Shown here piece by piece: positions 1 to 7,333 of a DNA stretch of 10,996 nucleotides; positions within the stretch are counted from its first letter, which is position 1, and each line of letters begins with the position of its first letter. Source of the stretch: Trichomonas tenax (taxonomy: Eukaryota > Parabasalia > Trichomonadida > Trichomonadidae); the NCBI GenBank assembly GCA_023091735.1, contig JALKBU010001447.1, positions 1-10,996 on the forward strand, written 5' to 3'. Position numbers and translations under genes: made by a program. The notes under the pieces are model-generated. The model had not been told where the DNA came from, searched no databases, and worked only from the letters and a program-made list of their open reading frames with translations.

Positions 1-294
1 TCCTTGGAATAATGAAAAGATTGATTTATCATTCGAAAAGAACTTGACAGCTTTGCATGACAGATCACTAATGTTTGAAGACATTACATCCCACGCTGTT
101 ATATATTTGCCTTCATCCTTCCATAATTTAACAGATTTTAACATTTCTTTCATTGTTTGATTGTTGCAGAAACTGAAATTGTATTTATTTGAATGTACAT
201 CATAAATCTTTTTAATGAAAGTAATGTTTTCACCGTCAATTCTGCGAATAACTTTTGACAAATCAGCAACGACTTCGTTTTGCATTTTGTACAT
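1..294 (-). CDS. Partial hypothetical protein, N-terminal 98 codons; continues past left edge
   Basis: The minus strand is open from an ATG at 294-292 to the window edge, 98 codons without a stop; an in-frame TGA lies six codons upstream, so the start is at 294 or at the second Met three codons later (MYKMQNEVV). The protein is Lys/Asn/Ile/Ser-rich and hydrophilic, with no signal peptide, membrane segment or motif I recognise; a Trp pair (KLWKDEGKYITAWDV) lies near residues 65-79. Its codons are strongly A/T-ending, unlike the G/C-tolerant codons of the block that begins about 10 bp upstream, so it probably belongs to the AT-rich flank rather than to that block. It is divergent from the next gene. 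It could be a host gene, a transposon gene or an AT-rich viral gene. That it is coding is moderately likely; its function is unknown. Confidence 0.55.
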   Translation of the reverse strand, partial: MYKMQNEVVADLSKVIRRIDGENITFIKKIYDVHSNKYNFSFCNNQTMKEMLKSVKLWKDEGKYITAWDVMSSNISDLSCKAVKFFSNDKSIFSLFQG

Positions 295-304
295 TTTCCT
301 TTCA

Positions 305-1414
305 GCCTTTCACCCGTGTGTCCGCGAGTGCTACAATGCCACGCAGCGCGACAAACGCGGGAAGAGGTGCATACATTTCACACAACTCGATGAGGAATCG
401 ACGAAGTATGTGAGAGACGCGACATCAGACATTCCGATATACGGGAGATTCACACACATCGACACATTCCTCGCGAATGCAATCATCCTCGGACCCACGA
501 TCAAGCGATCGGGAGAACTCAGGTACACAGAATTTCCAATCAGGGAAATCAAGATTTCAGAGAACCACAATGCGTACGCACTCGGCGCAGGCAGTGCAGA
601 CATCAAACTGACTGCGTTGTACGGCTATGCGGAATACATGAAAAACAAAAATCTCACTGGACATGTCATGGCATACCACATACAAACATTCCCACCGCTC
701 GTGTATACGACATCCGCGGACGCCGCGAGAGAAGTTGGTTTGATGTTTGGAAGTGATCCCGTCATGTCGTTGGTTGTCGCCGCATTCGCTTCAAACACTC
801 CAATCACATACAAAACATTCGAAATTCCGGATAATGATAAGCAGTGGATATCCACTGTCGGGTATTTATTTGGATGTGTTGACACAATCCTCTCCGCGCA
901 TCTCATACCATCAGTCATCCCAGTGGAATCAGATGTCTGGGTTAGTCGTCATAAATACACAAAAGATTTCTCAAACACATCCGTCTTCCATTTCGTCGGC
1001 ATGCAGGGTGTGTGGGGTGGGATGAAGAGTGTCTACCTGGCGGAGGGTGGAGGTGGATTTTATATTAAGAAATCGTGGGACAGCGAAACAACACATTCCG
1101 CGGCATACGCATATTCCGTCATCAAGAAAGCACTCGCATTCGGATATAGAGATATCATGCAGCAATACATCCCAAAGAAGACAGAAGAGCAGGCGAAATC
1201 ATCATATAAATATGTCGACCTCGGTGCAGAGGGGAATGCATTTGACCTACTCGGCAGTCTTCTCGCCGTGAAGCAGAACATCGTCACATCACGTGCTGAC
1301 CCCGGTCTTGAATTCGTTAAGGGATTTAGGGATGGATTTGTCCGCCTCTTCTCATCCCCGGATGGTGATATTGCGAAACTCGGGGAGCACTGGGAGGCAT
1401 TTAAAAATATTTAA
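305..1414 (+). CDS. Hypothetical virus-like protein, apparently 5'-truncated
   Basis: The frame is open from an ATG at 215 to TAA at 1412-1414 (399 codons), but coding character starts only at about 305. The first 30 residues are antisense to the minus-strand ORF at 1-294 and use AT-rich flank sequence; from HPCVREC onward the codons match the other block genes. There is no in-frame ATG between 305 and 638 (Met142 of the 399), so the natural start seems missing. About 369 residues remain. Visible features are a short Gly run (LAEGGGGFYIKK, about residues 275-286), many aromatic residues, no clear membrane segment and a C-terminus ending EHWEAFKNI. It overlaps the stop of the convergent gene by 4 bp. 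A pyrimidine-rich tract ending in CAG at 303-305 would also fit a splice acceptor. I do not recognise the family; a structural or capsid-type role would be a guess. Confidence 0.7.
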   Translation, partial: AFHPCVRECYNATQRDKRGKRCIHFTQLDEESTKYVRDATSDIPIYGRFTHIDTFLANAIILGPTIKRSGELRYTEFPIREIKISENHNAYALGAGSADIKLTALYGYAEYMKNKNLTGHVMAYHIQTFPPLVYTTSADAAREVGLMFGSDPVMSLVVAAFASNTPITYKTFEIPDNDKQWISTVGYLFGCVDTILSAHLIPSVIPVESDVWVSRHKYTKDFSNTSVFHFVGMQGVWGGMKSVYLAEGGGGFYIKKSWDSETTHSAAYAYSVIKKALAFGYRDIMQQYIPKKTEEQAKSSYKYVDLGAEGNAFDLLGSLLAVKQNIVTSRADPGLEFVKGFRDGFVRLFSSPDGDIAKLGEHWEAFKNI

Positions 1415-1917
1415 ATAATATTTATTCTCTTATAAAAAATATAATTATATATTATATCAACAGACTCACCGCAATGTGTTGCAACTGCCTTCGTGCACGG
1501 ATGTAATTCTCCATCTTCAAATCTATAGAATTTTAGATTATCCGGTGCATCCTGTCTATTTATATGGACTGCCGACGTTGTCATGACGTCGGAGAATTCA
1601 TTATTAACGGTAGAGAGATCCACGCGAATGATGTATTCCGGAATTGGTTGTGCAGCGGGTGAAGGTGATTCCGGTGTCCCGTGGATATCAGATGGCTCAT
1701 CTTCGTATAGATATTTCTCGCTGTATAGTAGAATGGAGATTGCTTTATTCTGCGAGAAGTGTGATTTATTATATATAAGTGGTGGACCCAAATATTCAAC
1801 ACCGAGAAGCCAGTTTTCCAACATACTCCTCAGTTTGTGTTTTGTTGAATTACTCAGCATATCAATAAACACTGTGCAGACGACGACGCCTGCACACACT
1901 GCGACATATTCCATCAT
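1411..1917 (-). CDS. Hypothetical membrane-anchored protein (168 aa)
   Basis: The 168-residue ORF opens with tandem ATGs (MMEYVAV) and carries one hydrophobic segment at about residues 4-19 (YVAVCAGVVVCTVFID), followed by a Lys/Arg-containing stretch (STKHKLRS). This suits a signal anchor or an uncleaved N-terminal membrane helix. A Pro/Ser-rich low-complexity linker (about residues 80-92, TPESPSPAAQPIP) separates two more ordered parts. It follows the 62-codon gene on the same strand with 11 bp between them and converges on the upstream plus-strand gene with a 4-bp overlap. AATAAA lies just inside its 3' end. By analogy with small membrane proteins of large DNA viruses it could be an envelope or ER protein, but nothing in the sequence identifies it. 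Confidence 0.72.
   Translation of the reverse strand: MMEYVAVCAGVVVCTVFIDMLSNSTKHKLRSMLENWLLGVEYLGPPLIYNKSHFSQNKAISILLYSEKYLYEDEPSDIHGTPESPSPAAQPIPEYIIRVDLSTVNNEFSDVMTTSAVHINRQDAPDNLKFYRFEDGELHPCTKAVATHCGESVDIIYNYIFYKRINII
1421..1426 (-). terminator. Candidate poly(A) signal AATAAA
   Basis: On the minus strand AATAAA lies 7 bp inside the coding end of the 168-aa gene. Placement at the 3' end fits eukaryotic polyadenylation, although such hexamers are common in AT-rich DNA. Confidence 0.45.
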
Positions 1918-1927
1918 AAAAATATAT

Positions 1928-1933
1928 TTTATT
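1928..1933 (-). terminator. Candidate poly(A) signal overlapping stop codon
   Basis: AATAAA on the minus strand contains the TAA stop of the 62-aa gene. The same AT-rich spacer then leads into the start of the next minus-strand gene, so signal, stop and downstream leader are compressed into about 20 bp. Confidence 0.5.
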
Positions 1934-2117
1934 CTGCATTATGAATATAGAAATTCAGCATAATGACGATACTGCATATGTCATACGGCGTATCCCCGGG
2001 GAGAGGTTGTGAGATATCCAATTCATATCCATCCACGCACACACGGGATTCTCCGATCGGAATTATTTTTATTCCTGTTGCACGGGATACCACCATACAC
2101 GCACCCACGATATCCAT
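1929..2117 (-). CDS. Small hypothetical protein (62 aa)
   Basis: This is a 62-codon ORF, MDIVGACMVVSRATG at the N-terminus and IMLNFYIHNAE at the end. It is short, but it fills the interval between two better supported genes with 11 bp before the next minus-strand start and 19 bp to the divergent plus-strand start, has the same codon style as the block, and ends in a TAA embedded in AATAAA, the same 3' arrangement seen in two other minus-strand genes here. It has two mildly hydrophobic ends around a Pro/Asp-rich middle (DISQPLPGDTPYD), with no clear membrane helix and no known motif. Its function is unknown. The chief doubt is its length; the spacing is the best argument that it is real. Confidence 0.6.
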   Translation of the reverse strand: MDIVGACMVVSRATGIKIIPIGESRVCVDGYELDISQPLPGDTPYDICSIVIMLNFYIHNAE

Positions 2118-2136
2118 TATTTTTTAATACAGAAAT
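2118..2136. promoter_or_regulatory. Shared AT-rich divergent promoter spacer
   Basis: Only 19 bp (TATTTTTTAATACAGAAAT) separate the start codons of the divergent 62-aa and 226-aa genes. Similar short A/T-only patches precede the other minus-strand starts (1918-1928 and 3500-3514). Such patches could act as compact initiator or TATA-like elements, but no exact shared consensus is evident and core promoter signals must partly lie inside the neighbouring coding regions. Confidence 0.35.
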
Positions 2137-2817
2137 ATGAGAGCAAGCAGGAACACCGTCGATCTACTTCTCTTCAGACATGGTCTGCAGACAAATTTTT
2201 CGAAAAATAATATTCCCGTGGATCCATATATATTCATAAAAATATATAATGAAAATTTGAATGAAGTGTTGCGGATGATTACACAAACAAACATATCCGG
2301 GAATTCATATATGGATTCGCAGATGTTTTCAAATATATTCTACAACAATCAAGAAGTCATCTCATTGCGTGCGAGGAATTCACTGCGCGCGGTTGCGAAT
2401 AATGTATTTGCGGCGATAAGATATTTCATCACATCCGATATCCCGCTGTACCCGGAGACCACACGCGTGGGGGGTGTGAGTATTGTAGATAGAGTATACG
2501 GAGGAGAATGTCGGCAGAGAATCACACATTATCATTATCTCATACAACTCTCAACGGTTCTTCCTGTTGATTTAATAAGAAATGCAATTCCGCGCGGGAA
2601 GATCGAACCACTTCTATACACGGAGAAAGCAAAGGAATATATTAAAAACCAACTCACAAACCAAACACATAATGATATGATAGATCCACTAGCGGTGGGG
2701 CGTGATCGTGAGACAAAAAATCCAATCCACATACAATACAATGGATTCATTGAATGCTGTGGAATGTGTAAATCAAATAATTATGATGGAAATAAAAAAA
2801 TATGGTTTATTTATTAA
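2137..2817 (+). CDS. Hypothetical protein (226 aa) with C-terminal Cys cluster
   Basis: The 226-residue ORF starts at MRASRNTVDLLLF, 19 bp from the start of the divergent 62-aa gene, so one short AT-rich spacer (TATTTTTTAATA) must serve both starts. The N-terminal half is rich in Asn, Ile and Tyr, the middle is basic, and there is a tight Cys cluster near the end (C207, C208, C211 in ECCGMC) followed by a short polar tail. No hydrophobic helix and no recognised domain is visible. It overlaps the convergent 230-aa gene by 11 bp. An AATAAA (2791-2796) lies 18 bp before its stop codon, so most of the 3' UTR would lie within the neighbouring gene's 3' end. Coding is well supported by length, codon style and context; its role is unknown. 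Confidence 0.75.
   Translation: MRASRNTVDLLLFRHGLQTNFSKNNIPVDPYIFIKIYNENLNEVLRMITQTNISGNSYMDSQMFSNIFYNNQEVISLRARNSLRAVANNVFAAIRYFITSDIPLYPETTRVGGVSIVDRVYGGECRQRITHYHYLIQLSTVLPVDLIRNAIPRGKIEPLLYTEKAKEYIKNQLTNQTHNDMIDPLAVGRDRETKNPIHIQYNGFIECCGMCKSNNYDGNKKIWFIY
2791..2796 (+). terminator. Candidate poly(A) signal AATAAA, plus strand
   Basis: AATAAA lies 18 bp before the stop codon of the 226-aa gene, inside its coding sequence and next to the convergent gene's own signal. Confidence 0.4.
2806..2815 (-). terminator. Double AATAAA overlapping stop codon
   Basis: Two overlapping AATAAA hexamers (2806-2811 and 2810-2815, minus strand) contain or abut the TAA stop of the 230-aa gene and also cover the end of the convergent plus-strand gene. 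Confidence 0.5.
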
Positions 2818-3499
2818 GCATGTCGATTATGAAGTCTGGGAGTTTATATGGAATTTTATATTCAATAATTTCCATATCATCATCAACAACCACGACATTC
2901 GGTTGTTTTATATATTCCATCGATATTCTTAATGTCCCATCAATACGATGTCCGACATCATAAAAATTCTCTCCATCCGTTGCATAACGTTCTCCGGCGA
3001 TGAGAAATTCATCTTTCGGATGTGCGGGAATGCCTAAGAGAATTAACAATGCCATCTTCGCTGCAACGCCGTCCAGTGGTATGTTTGGTGGAATTGTTTC
3101 TGTTAACTCAGTGGGGAGTATGTATCTCACATCATCCTCCGACATTCCTTTCATGCGCATCAGGATTGCCTGATTCGTGTTGGTGGTGAGTTGTGTGTGG
3201 AGATCCTCATCAACATATCCATCCCACTCACGCCCGACGACGTGCATCGCGTGCATGAGTGTAACCACTGGGGTGCCCCTGAATTCAGATATGAGAATTT
3301 TGTATGTAAGTCGTTGATTTATGAATTTGCGCGTCCTCCCCCTGAGTGTGTAGAGTGCGTAGTTAACTCTCCCCTCCAACCTCGAGAGTCCTTCATCGTT
3401 TAATCTACACATCCATAATAATAACATCTCAGTCACGGGGTCGTTAAACAGTGGGTCTGAGAATGCAGTGTGTGGACGCTCACCGCACAGAGAGTGCAT
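2807..3499 (-). CDS. Hypothetical protein (230 aa)
   Basis: The 230-residue ORF begins MHSLCGERPHTAF. The start at 3499 leaves 15 bp to the stop of the preceding minus-strand gene, matching the spacing of the block. The N-terminal third looks helical and basic (LSRLEGRVNYALYTLRGRTRK, within about residues 38-60), the middle is Thr/Leu-rich, and the C-terminal part has a beta-like Val run followed by acidic residues (NVVVVDDDMEIIEYK) before KLPDFIIDMLNK. There is no signal peptide, membrane helix or Cys/His cluster. The TAA stop is embedded in overlapping AATAAA hexamers and overlaps the 3' end of the convergent gene by 11 bp. I do not recognise the family. It pairs with the 156-aa gene upstream as a same-strand unit, although eukaryote-style polyadenylation signals suggest separate mRNAs. 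Confidence 0.77.
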   Translation of the reverse strand: MHSLCGERPHTAFSDPLFNDPVTEMLLLWMCRLNDEGLSRLEGRVNYALYTLRGRTRKFINQRLTYKILISEFRGTPVVTLMHAMHVVGREWDGYVDEDLHTQLTTNTNQAILMRMKGMSEDDVRYILPTELTETIPPNIPLDGVAAKMALLILLGIPAHPKDEFLIAGERYATDGENFYDVGHRIDGTLRISMEYIKQPNVVVVDDDMEIIEYKIPYKLPDFIIDMLNK

Positions 3500-3513
3500 T
3501 GTTAAAATAAATA

Positions 3514-3519
3514 TTTATT
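3514..3519 (-). terminator. Candidate poly(A) signal overlapping stop codon
   Basis: AATAAA on the minus strand contains the TAA stop of the 156-aa gene. It sits in an AT-rich, nearly palindromic spacer (AAATAAATATTTATTT) that also forms the leader of the next minus-strand gene. Confidence 0.5.
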
Positions 3520-3985
3520 TACTCCAATTTCTCCACATTCCATAATTCTTCGGTTGTGGTGTTGTCGAAATTTCCACGGGGTGCGCACCACAGACTGCTG
3601 CTGTGCGTATAAAACACTCATCTTTCTCTGCGTCGTCGAAGAGATATAGTGTGTCTATATCCTTCTTATACTTCTCGACAACGGATTTCGCGTTGCGCGT
3701 GTTCACGGAGAATGCGAGATTTTTCGATTCGTGGGATGGGAGATTCCTGAGTGCAAGCATTGCGGAATTCTGCTTCATCTTCTCCTCACTGTCCACAGAC
3801 TTCCCGGACCGTGCAAGATTCATAATCCAATGTGTGTATACATCTCTATTATACAACGACCCCGGCTTGCTTGCTAGTATATTTCCCAGGATATCTCCCC
3901 TTCCCGTGACATCCGTGATCGGGAGTCCGATTGATTCCGCGATCGCTGATGTCTGAGAGGGTGAGGCAACGACAACAATATTCAT
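3515..3985 (-). CDS. Hypothetical small alpha/beta protein (156 aa)
   Basis: The 156-residue ORF starts with a hydrophobic beta-like strand and a helix (MNIVVVASPSQTSAIAESIG), followed by a Gly-containing turn (TGRGDILGN). This is reminiscent of the first beta-alpha unit of a Rossmann-like or nucleotide-binding fold, but there is no canonical GxxxxGK[ST] P-loop, so I do not assign an enzyme. A second beta-like strand with an acidic end (DTLYLFDDAEKDE) lies at about residues 110-122; the tail is Pro/Trp-rich (PKNYGMWRNWSK). The start at 3985 is 1 bp from the ATG of the divergent 480-aa gene if that gene uses its first Met, or 25 bp if it uses the second one (4011). Its stop overlaps AATAAA (3514-3519). 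The function is unknown; the fold remark is inference from pattern only. Confidence 0.76.
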   Translation of the reverse strand: MNIVVVASPSQTSAIAESIGLPITDVTGRGDILGNILASKPGSLYNRDVYTHWIMNLARSGKSVDSEEKMKQNSAMLALRNLPSHESKNLAFSVNTRNAKSVVEKYKKDIDTLYLFDDAEKDECFIRTAAVCGAHPVEISTTPQPKNYGMWRNWSK

Positions 3986-3986
3986 A

Positions 3987-5429
3987 ATGACACTTTTATT
4001 TCATATTATTATGATAAGCATCTACAACGAGGTGCGCCACTGCGCGGAGGATGATTGGATATTCAGAGATCCATTCATGTGTGCGTACATTACACTCTCG
4101 GGTATGTGTGATGCCAGGCGTGCAGTTGTGTATATATATTCATTAATCAATCAAACACCACCGAAGATCCCCCCGGCGAGCACAGTCGATGAGAGACTCG
4201 CTGTATTCCGGGATGCAGTGGGTGGTATTATAAATGAAGCACACGCAGTATATATTAAAAGACTGCCGGAGATTATTCCGGAAGAATTATTTAAAAATAT
4301 CTCCCCATTCATCCCCTCGGATGTCCACGGGTTTTCGAGAGAAGAATTATTCGAACACTCGTTGTGGTGTGCAGTTTGGAGACTCTCCGTTGCGACGAAC
4401 ATGGAGAAGATACGCACGCTTGGTGATGTTGTCGGCGCTCTCGGTGTCGTTGATGAGGAACTCTCCGAAATCGTGAAATCTGGATTCCAGACTCTCAGAC
4501 TCCCACCGGATAACATGCTTGATCTGGATGGAATGGCACGCGAGATGATTCCGCAGAGTAATGAAAGTATGGAAGTAATGGTCGCCAGGAGAGTTCTCGC
4601 GTTCTTCTACAACACAGTCAAATTCCTCACGGGAGAAGGTGGTCTATCCGATCCAATGTCTCCCATATCCGATAATCTCTATGCGTCGATGCGTCGCTTC
4701 AGGTGTCCGCAATATATCAATCCGGAATTATTAGTTGTCGACACCCCACTCCCTGTCCCCCAGGTAACACCGAATTTCATTCTCACACTCACGCGCGCAG
4801 TGAGACTCTCCGAATTCCAGTATGATTTCATCACATACAACTGCACAACGGGTGAGATATGTGATGATGTTGCTTCCGTGGTTGCTATGCCAGGCATCTT
4901 CGTTGTCGGCGATAGGGGAAATATCATATCACGCGATATAGATGATGACGGAAACAGCAAATTCAACATCGAGAGGGTGGATGTGTGTAATGTATGCTGT
5001 GGTCATATTTCATCGAAATGCGCAATTCCCGTATACATCGCACGCGGGGATATGTGTGCACCCGAGGAAATCCGAGGGGATATTCCTGTCATATCCACAC
5101 TCCCATATAAAATATTCAATGAAGATGATGCATTTTCATATGAACGCATTCTCGACGAGGGAACAACCGATCTCGGAGATCTCTCCGCATCTCATATCGT
5201 ATTCATGGTTCCACAATTCGATCAGGGGGGTAATATCATCCAGAGAAATATATATGATGAATTCTCATCAGTGATATCGCCGGGCTTCGTTGCACCACAT
5301 CGCGCAGCATACATTCGATCATACGACCCCAATGAAGATCTCGCATCCACGCTTGCAGATATATTCACACCCCCTGAACTCCTCGTATCAACCGTGATTC
5401 AGGAATTAAATTTCTTCAGGAATAATTAA
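3987..5429 (+). CDS. Large hypothetical protein (480 aa) with central Cys/His cluster
   Basis: This is the longest ORF in the window, 480 codons from ATG 3987; the ninth codon (ATG 4011, MISIYNEVRHC) is an equally plausible start and would leave a more usual divergent spacer. The protein is acidic, with a helical N-terminal half and a beta-rich C-terminal half. A Cys/His cluster lies at C334-x2-C337-C338-x-H340-x4-C345, with C357 following, which could bind zinc or form disulfides. There is no signal peptide and no clear membrane helix; the first residues (MTLLFHIIMI) are hydrophobic but short. The stop codon overlaps ATTAAA, a variant polyadenylation signal, and the G+C-richer block ends there. 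I do not recognise the family: no polymerase, helicase, protease or terminase motif is visible. Coding is well supported by length and codon character. Confidence 0.83.
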   Translation: MTLLFHIIMISIYNEVRHCAEDDWIFRDPFMCAYITLSGMCDARRAVVYIYSLINQTPPKIPPASTVDERLAVFRDAVGGIINEAHAVYIKRLPEIIPEELFKNISPFIPSDVHGFSREELFEHSLWCAVWRLSVATNMEKIRTLGDVVGALGVVDEELSEIVKSGFQTLRLPPDNMLDLDGMAREMIPQSNESMEVMVARRVLAFFYNTVKFLTGEGGLSDPMSPISDNLYASMRRFRCPQYINPELLVVDTPLPVPQVTPNFILTLTRAVRLSEFQYDFITYNCTTGEICDDVASVVAMPGIFVVGDRGNIISRDIDDDGNSKFNIERVDVCNVCCGHISSKCAIPVYIARGDMCAPEEIRGDIPVISTLPYKIFNEDDAFSYERILDEGTTDLGDLSASHIVFMVPQFDQGGNIIQRNIYDEFSSVISPGFVAPHRAAYIRSYDPNEDLASTLADIFTPPELLVSTVIQELNFFRNN

Positions 5430-5430
5430 A
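5425..5430 (+). terminator. Variant poly(A) signal ATTAAA overlapping stop codon
   Basis: ATTAAA contains the TAA stop of the 480-aa gene (5427-5429). It is the common variant of the hexamer and occupies the same place as AATAAA in the minus-strand genes. Confidence 0.35.
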
Positions 5431-7333
5431 CACTTCATTTTGATGTATAAATGTCATTGATTTCATTGTATGGGATAATTATAATATTAATATATGTAAA
5501 TCAATAGTATTTATATAATGAACTAGTATATCGTCCTGTTTGATTTTAAATTATAATTATTGTAGACCTGCGACCCTTAGCGTATAATAAAATTTATTTT
5601 TGCATAAAAATAAGACATTTAGATTAGCATTATAATATACATACCAAATATGAAGTATCATGAAAATTGCTATGTCCTATTTTGAGAAAAATGAAAATGA
5701 AAATTTAAAGTTTTTGAAAAATATTTTTATTTTGAATATTAATCATTTGACGTAGAAAAAATTAGTATAATCAGAAAATAATTAATAGACAACAAATCAC
5801 TTTACCATGCGAATGTATTTCAACAACAACATATCCATTTTCTTGATGTTTTTTTTGGTAAAATTTCTAAAAATTGCATGTAAAACTATAAAGTAGATGA
5901 ATATTTATATCCAAATTAGTCGGGCATTCATTAGAATAAGTATCAAAAGAACTTTTTATTAGAAAATAATTTCGATTGAATATGAGTAAGTGGTAAAGAC
6001 AGTAGTATTTTAAATGTATGATTTCCAACTAACTGGTGGTTGGGATGAAATGAAGATCTTCTGAAAATTCCTGACAGGACCTGGAAACGAGATCGAATCA
6101 CGAAAACTAGCTTAGGAAAATCTATGAAAATCATTCAAATACTTGCATTCGGACTACATAACCATATACTTGAATATAAAGACTTTCCCGTATATGGGGA
6201 AAATATGAAATTTCGAAACATAGTGAAAAACTCCTTTTAAAGCATAGAAAGATTTCCCTTCATCATTAAGGCCAATAGCCACGTATACAGAGCGTTTTAA
6301 AATCGTGAAATAAATTTGTTCATTTAATGCTAAAAAAGAAGCTTCTTAGATTAACTATCATACTTCTTGCAATGTACATGTTTGCAAGAATAATATGGCA
6401 AAAGGATGCATACACTACCTTTGTTGGTGGATGAAAATGTACCTTTCTTTGTTCCCGTGAAAAAAATGCGACAAAAGAAAAAGTACGTTAAAAAGCGCGG
6501 GTCTACATTTATTATAATCACACTTTAAAGTCTTCAAGTTAATATAATTTCCACTATATTCAATAGGATTATATGCTAGCTACCATAGTTTTCAGCTTGC
6601 CTTTTGACTTTGTTTGAGCAAGATATTTTTAGTAAATGGAAATATGACATGTACATCCATTTTTTGTCGTGTAGTATCACAAAAAATCCGTTCAAATTTA
6701 GTTCTTCGATTTAATGATAAGAATGATATAGGAAATGTGCGTATAATATATAGAAAAAGCCACAAAGGATAACTCATCAATTTATGATTGGCCGAGATCA
6801 AGATGAGGTCGTCACCGACAACACCATGCTCTGACCTTCCGGCTGTAGTCTTTTGTTAAATGAGATGCTAAGATGTACGGATAAGCATAAGAAATATCTA
6901 AAATTCGTCGAAATGTTATCGTATCAAATTACAAATAACGAAGTAAATGCAAAATAATTATAATAATTAGATAGAAAAAGAAAAGGTAGGCTCATGTTAC
7001 GTTTAAGTTAAGAAGTAAAAGTCCCTACATCAAGAGATGAAATCGATTTAAGTTGAAAAAATTAAAATCACTTTTTCTCGAGAATTCCTCGATTAATGCA
7101 TGTTATTTTCTTTACCATTGTTATCAATATCCAATTATGAGTAACTTCACAAGTTTAGTCGGATAATTTAGTATATATATAAAATATATATGTGTCAAAA
7201 AAATTATTTTACATATCAATATGTCAAAAATAATAAATTCTCTATATTCTAACATGATAATGACTCCAATACAATATATATTATGAGTTTACTGCAATTG
7301 GCTTTTATCAATATATAATTCTAAATCTTTATT
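5430..7333. other. AT-rich non-coding stretch
   Basis: I see no supportable protein gene here: open frames are short, AT-driven and unlike the block upstream. The stretch contains many poly-A/poly-T runs, minor stem-loops (for example TTTCCC/GGGGAAA around 6184-6203 and TTCTTGCAA/TTGCAAGAA near 6364-6392) and one G+C-richer patch listed separately. The composition shift starts right after the stop codon at 5429. It looks like intergenic or intronic DNA of an AT-rich eukaryotic genome. Confidence 0.6.
6788..6856. other. Isolated G+C-richer patch, possible decayed SINE or small-RNA relic
   Basis: About 65 bp from ATTGGCCGAGATCAAGATG to GGCTGTAGTCTTTTGTTAAA stands out from AT-rich surroundings. 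The short string GGCCGAGATCAAG recalls the 5' part of U2 snRNA (GGCTAAGATCAAG), and the tail CTGTAG...GTTAAA recalls ends seen in some invertebrate SINEs. Both resemblances are short and from memory, so I only flag a possible relic; it is not an annotated snRNA. Confidence 0.25.

Noticed and set aside
1583..1963. 126-codon plus-strand ORF opposite the 168-aa gene
   Set aside because: It is antisense to a better supported gene and overruns the adjoining gene ends; the minus-strand frame fits the spacing and has the poly(A) signal.
3603..3956. 117-codon plus-strand ORF opposite the 156-aa gene
   Set aside because: Shadow frame: Ser/Phe-rich translation lying entirely within the minus-strand gene that fits the gene spacing.
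3515..3985. Nucleotide-kinase or P-loop assignment for the 156-aa protein
   Set aside because: The N-terminus looks like a beta-alpha unit, but no GxxxxGK[ST] is present, so the assignment is unsupported.
5943..6134. 63-codon minus-strand ORF
   Set aside because: Short, AT-driven and isolated; no support beyond being open.
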